64,000 nucleotides of DNA from Planctomycetota bacterium (GTDB taxonomy: Bacteria; Planctomycetota; Planctomycetia; Pirellulales; Lacipirellulaceae): assembly GCA_029259915.1 (NCBI GenBank), contig JAJDED010000025.1, positions 1-64,000 on the forward strand, given 5' to 3'. Below the pieces are notes generated by a model that worked only from the letters and a program-made list of their open reading frames with translations, was not told the origin of the DNA and made no database searches. Of this stretch, positions 62,542-64,000 are shown in pieces. Position 1 is the first letter of the stretch; the number at the start of each line of letters is the position of its first letter. The position numbers and the translations under genes were made by a program.

Positions 62542-63282
62542 TTATTCAGTCGCCTGCACTGAAACGCCATCTTCCGCCAACTCGTCTTCAATCTCTCTCG
62601 CTGCTGAAAGAGCAGAAGCAACAAGTCCCGCAGGCACCGACACAACGCCAATACCGATTAGCAGTACACCAAAAGTAAAGATTCTCCCACCAACAGTAAT
62701 TGGGTAAACATCACCATACCCCACAGTCGTCAGCGTTACGACAGCCCACCAGAGGCTATGAAACACCGAGGCAAATGATTCTGGCTGGACTTCATTCTCA
62801 AAATAATAGACGCCCACAGCAGCAAGATACAGTAGAACCCCTGTCACACAGAAGTACAAAGTGATTTCTTCTCTGGCAATGATGAGCGCTCGATGTAAGC
62901 GCCGAATTGCATTGCTGTATCGCACCAACTTGAAAATGCGAAACAGACGCAGAAATCGAAAGATTCTCACCGCTCGTAGATCGACAGCACTACTCAAAAA
63001 GAAAGGAAGAATTGCCACCAAATCAACAATGCCAAAGAAGCTGAAGATATAGTTCTTTGGCTTGTCGGCAACTGCTACACGTAGTAGATATTCGATACTA
63101 AATAGGGAAACTGTGATCACTTCCACTCTGTGAAGCCATTGCCTAGTTTGCTCACCAAGATTGGGTATCGTTTCCAGCGAAAAGGAAACCAAGGAAATGA
63201 GAATCGTAAGTTGAACAATGAGATCAAAGGCCAAACCAGATTTAGAGTCACGTCCTTCGATGATTTGTTTCATCCGATGCAT
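62542..63282 (-). CDS. Voltage-gated-type potassium channel
   Basis: A 246-residue inner-membrane ion channel. The start MHRMKQIIEGRDSKS at 63282 (or the Met at 63273) was chosen over a GTG 165 bp upstream. S1-S4 are visible, with S4 RAVRIFRFLRLFRIFKLVRY having Arg every third residue. The pore region WAVVTLTTVGYGDVYPITVG contains the selectivity filter TVGYGD, and S6 follows. It is a complete Kv-type subunit. The short C-terminus ends in acidic residues. Likely K+ transport in response to membrane potential. Confidence 0.92.
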   Translation of the reverse strand: MHRMKQIIEGRDSKSGLAFDLIVQLTILISLVSFSLETIPNLGEQTRQWLHRVEVITVSLFSIEYLLRVAVADKPKNYIFSFFGIVDLVAILPFFLSSAVDLRAVRIFRFLRLFRIFKLVRYSNAIRRLHRALIIAREEITLYFCVTGVLLYLAAVGVYYFENEVQPESFASVFHSLWWAVVTLTTVGYGDVYPITVGGRIFTFGVLLIGIGVVSVPAGLVASALSAAREIEDELAEDGVSVQATE

Positions 63283-63765
63283 AGTTCCAGAATTTTCCCC
63301 ATTGTTTTCTGTGTCTGCAAATGTGCCAATACTATATTTCAGATGGACTTCGATGTTAGCTGAAGTTCGACCTGAGTGCGATCCGCCTGCAATTGCCGAG
63401 TCCTGTACGTTAAAGCTCGTTGAGCTTCTGAACCCAAACTCCCCCACGCACGCCTACGGCTAATTCCGTCCACGATAGCTGTGCCGGCGTAAGTTGGGGG
63501 AAGATTACCGGTCGTAACGGTCCTGTGCTGCGATTTTCTCAAACGTCTAGTTTTCTGGGCTCAAAACTGTTTCCACGTCTGCAACTGCTTGATAAAGTCG
63601 AACGTATCAAGCACACGGGTCCACTGTGTCGGCAGTCGACAAATGGGAAAGCTGTTTCCCCCAGTAGAAAGTCTGTCGGAGCCAGATTAGTTCCCGTGCG
63701 CAACGTGAAGAATACAGCTCATCGTTTTCGTACTACCGCATTGATTGACCCGGTGATTTGATGCC
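63283..63765. other. Intergenic region, about 480 bp
   Basis: Upstream region of the K+ channel on the minus strand and of the last gene on the plus strand. Short open frames look random. No RNA gene or repeat was recognised. Confidence 0.4.
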
Positions 63766-64000
63766 ATGATACCTCCCGACTCCCCACAATCGGACGACGT
63801 CGAGCACCTGATGCTCAACGCCCAACTGCGCGACGCACTCGAACCGCTCTACGACGAATCGATAGGGCGGGTGAATGCCGAGATGATGTCGACTTCGCGC
63901 GAGAACGACTTTCTCCAGTCGATGCTAGAATGGGAACGCGCACCAATGCTTCCCATCTGCGACTGGTTTTCACCCCGGTTGGTGCTTCCCGCACCCGACA
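63766..64000 (+). CDS. Hypothetical protein, 3' end outside window
   Basis: The frame starts MIPPDSPQSDDVEHLMLNAQ at 63766 and stays open to the window end (about 78 residues). It continues LRDALEPLYDESIGR and later FLQSMLEWERAPMLPI. Acidic and helical with no signal peptide. No family was recognised with confidence. Confidence 0.7.
   Translation, partial: MIPPDSPQSDDVEHLMLNAQLRDALEPLYDESIGRVNAEMMSTSRENDFLQSMLEWERAPMLPICDWFSPRLVLPAPD

Overview
The window looks like a chromosome segment of a non-anammox planctomycete, most likely order Pirellulales. Family-level hallmarks support this: a DUF1559 prepilin-like protein, several PEP-CTERM proteins with dockerin-like calcium loops, an ECF sigma factor overlapping a FecR-type anti-sigma gene, Cys-rich secreted proteins, a DUF6717 fragment and a planctomycete-type integrase remnant. 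No database search was possible, so the assignment rests on recognised motifs and gene content.

Layout. 1-10.2 kb (minus strand): a starch/maltodextrin locus with a periplasmic GH13 lipoprotein, a solute-binding protein fused to a MalF-like permease, a MalG-like permease (cut by the window edge), a PEP-CTERM protein and a large exported PEP-CTERM/dockerin alpha-amylase. 10.3-16.3 kb: two small lipoproteins, a DUF1559 protein, a PEP-CTERM protein and an ECF sigma/FecR pair. 16.5-19.0 kb: tRNA-Arg(TCT), an FHA-GAF-adenylate cyclase and tRNA-Asp(GTC). 19.0-21.6 kb: a small accessory patch with a HigBA-type toxin-antitoxin between direct repeats of the tRNA-Asp flank, then a GIY-YIG/DGQHR gene pair. 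21.7-34.9 kb: a giant secreted PEP-CTERM protein, a coiled-coil exported protein, a solitary AbiEii-like nucleotidyltransferase, an M32 carboxypeptidase, Cys-rich secreted proteins and a phosphate-selective-type porin.

35.17-58.74 kb reads as a decayed genomic island. A 23-bp copy of the 3' end of tRNA-Val(GAC) at 35170-35192 is repeated in the same orientation inside the intact tRNA-Val at 58669-58742, and the N-terminal remnant of an integrase lies next to the tRNA. Between the repeats are: (a) a complete periplasmic type II DMSO-reductase-family operon closely resembling nitrite oxidoreductase/nitrate reductase (Tat alpha subunit, four-cluster beta subunit, di-haem cytochrome c fused to a haem-b gamma domain, TorD chaperone, a conserved-looking 116-aa protein) headed by a Cys-triad Rrf2 regulator; (b) an RDD / SpoIIM / DUF58 / MoxR / DUF4350 / DUF4129 membrane locus; (c) an ABC efflux cassette with two FtsX-type permeases, an HlyD-type adaptor, an ATPase, a lipoprotein and a Cys-rich secreted protein.

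58.7-64 kb returns to ordinary genes: the GTPase Der, a family-4 uracil-DNA glycosylase, a voltage-gated-type K+ channel with DUF6883 and DUF4926 genes behind it, and the start of an unrecognised gene running off the end.
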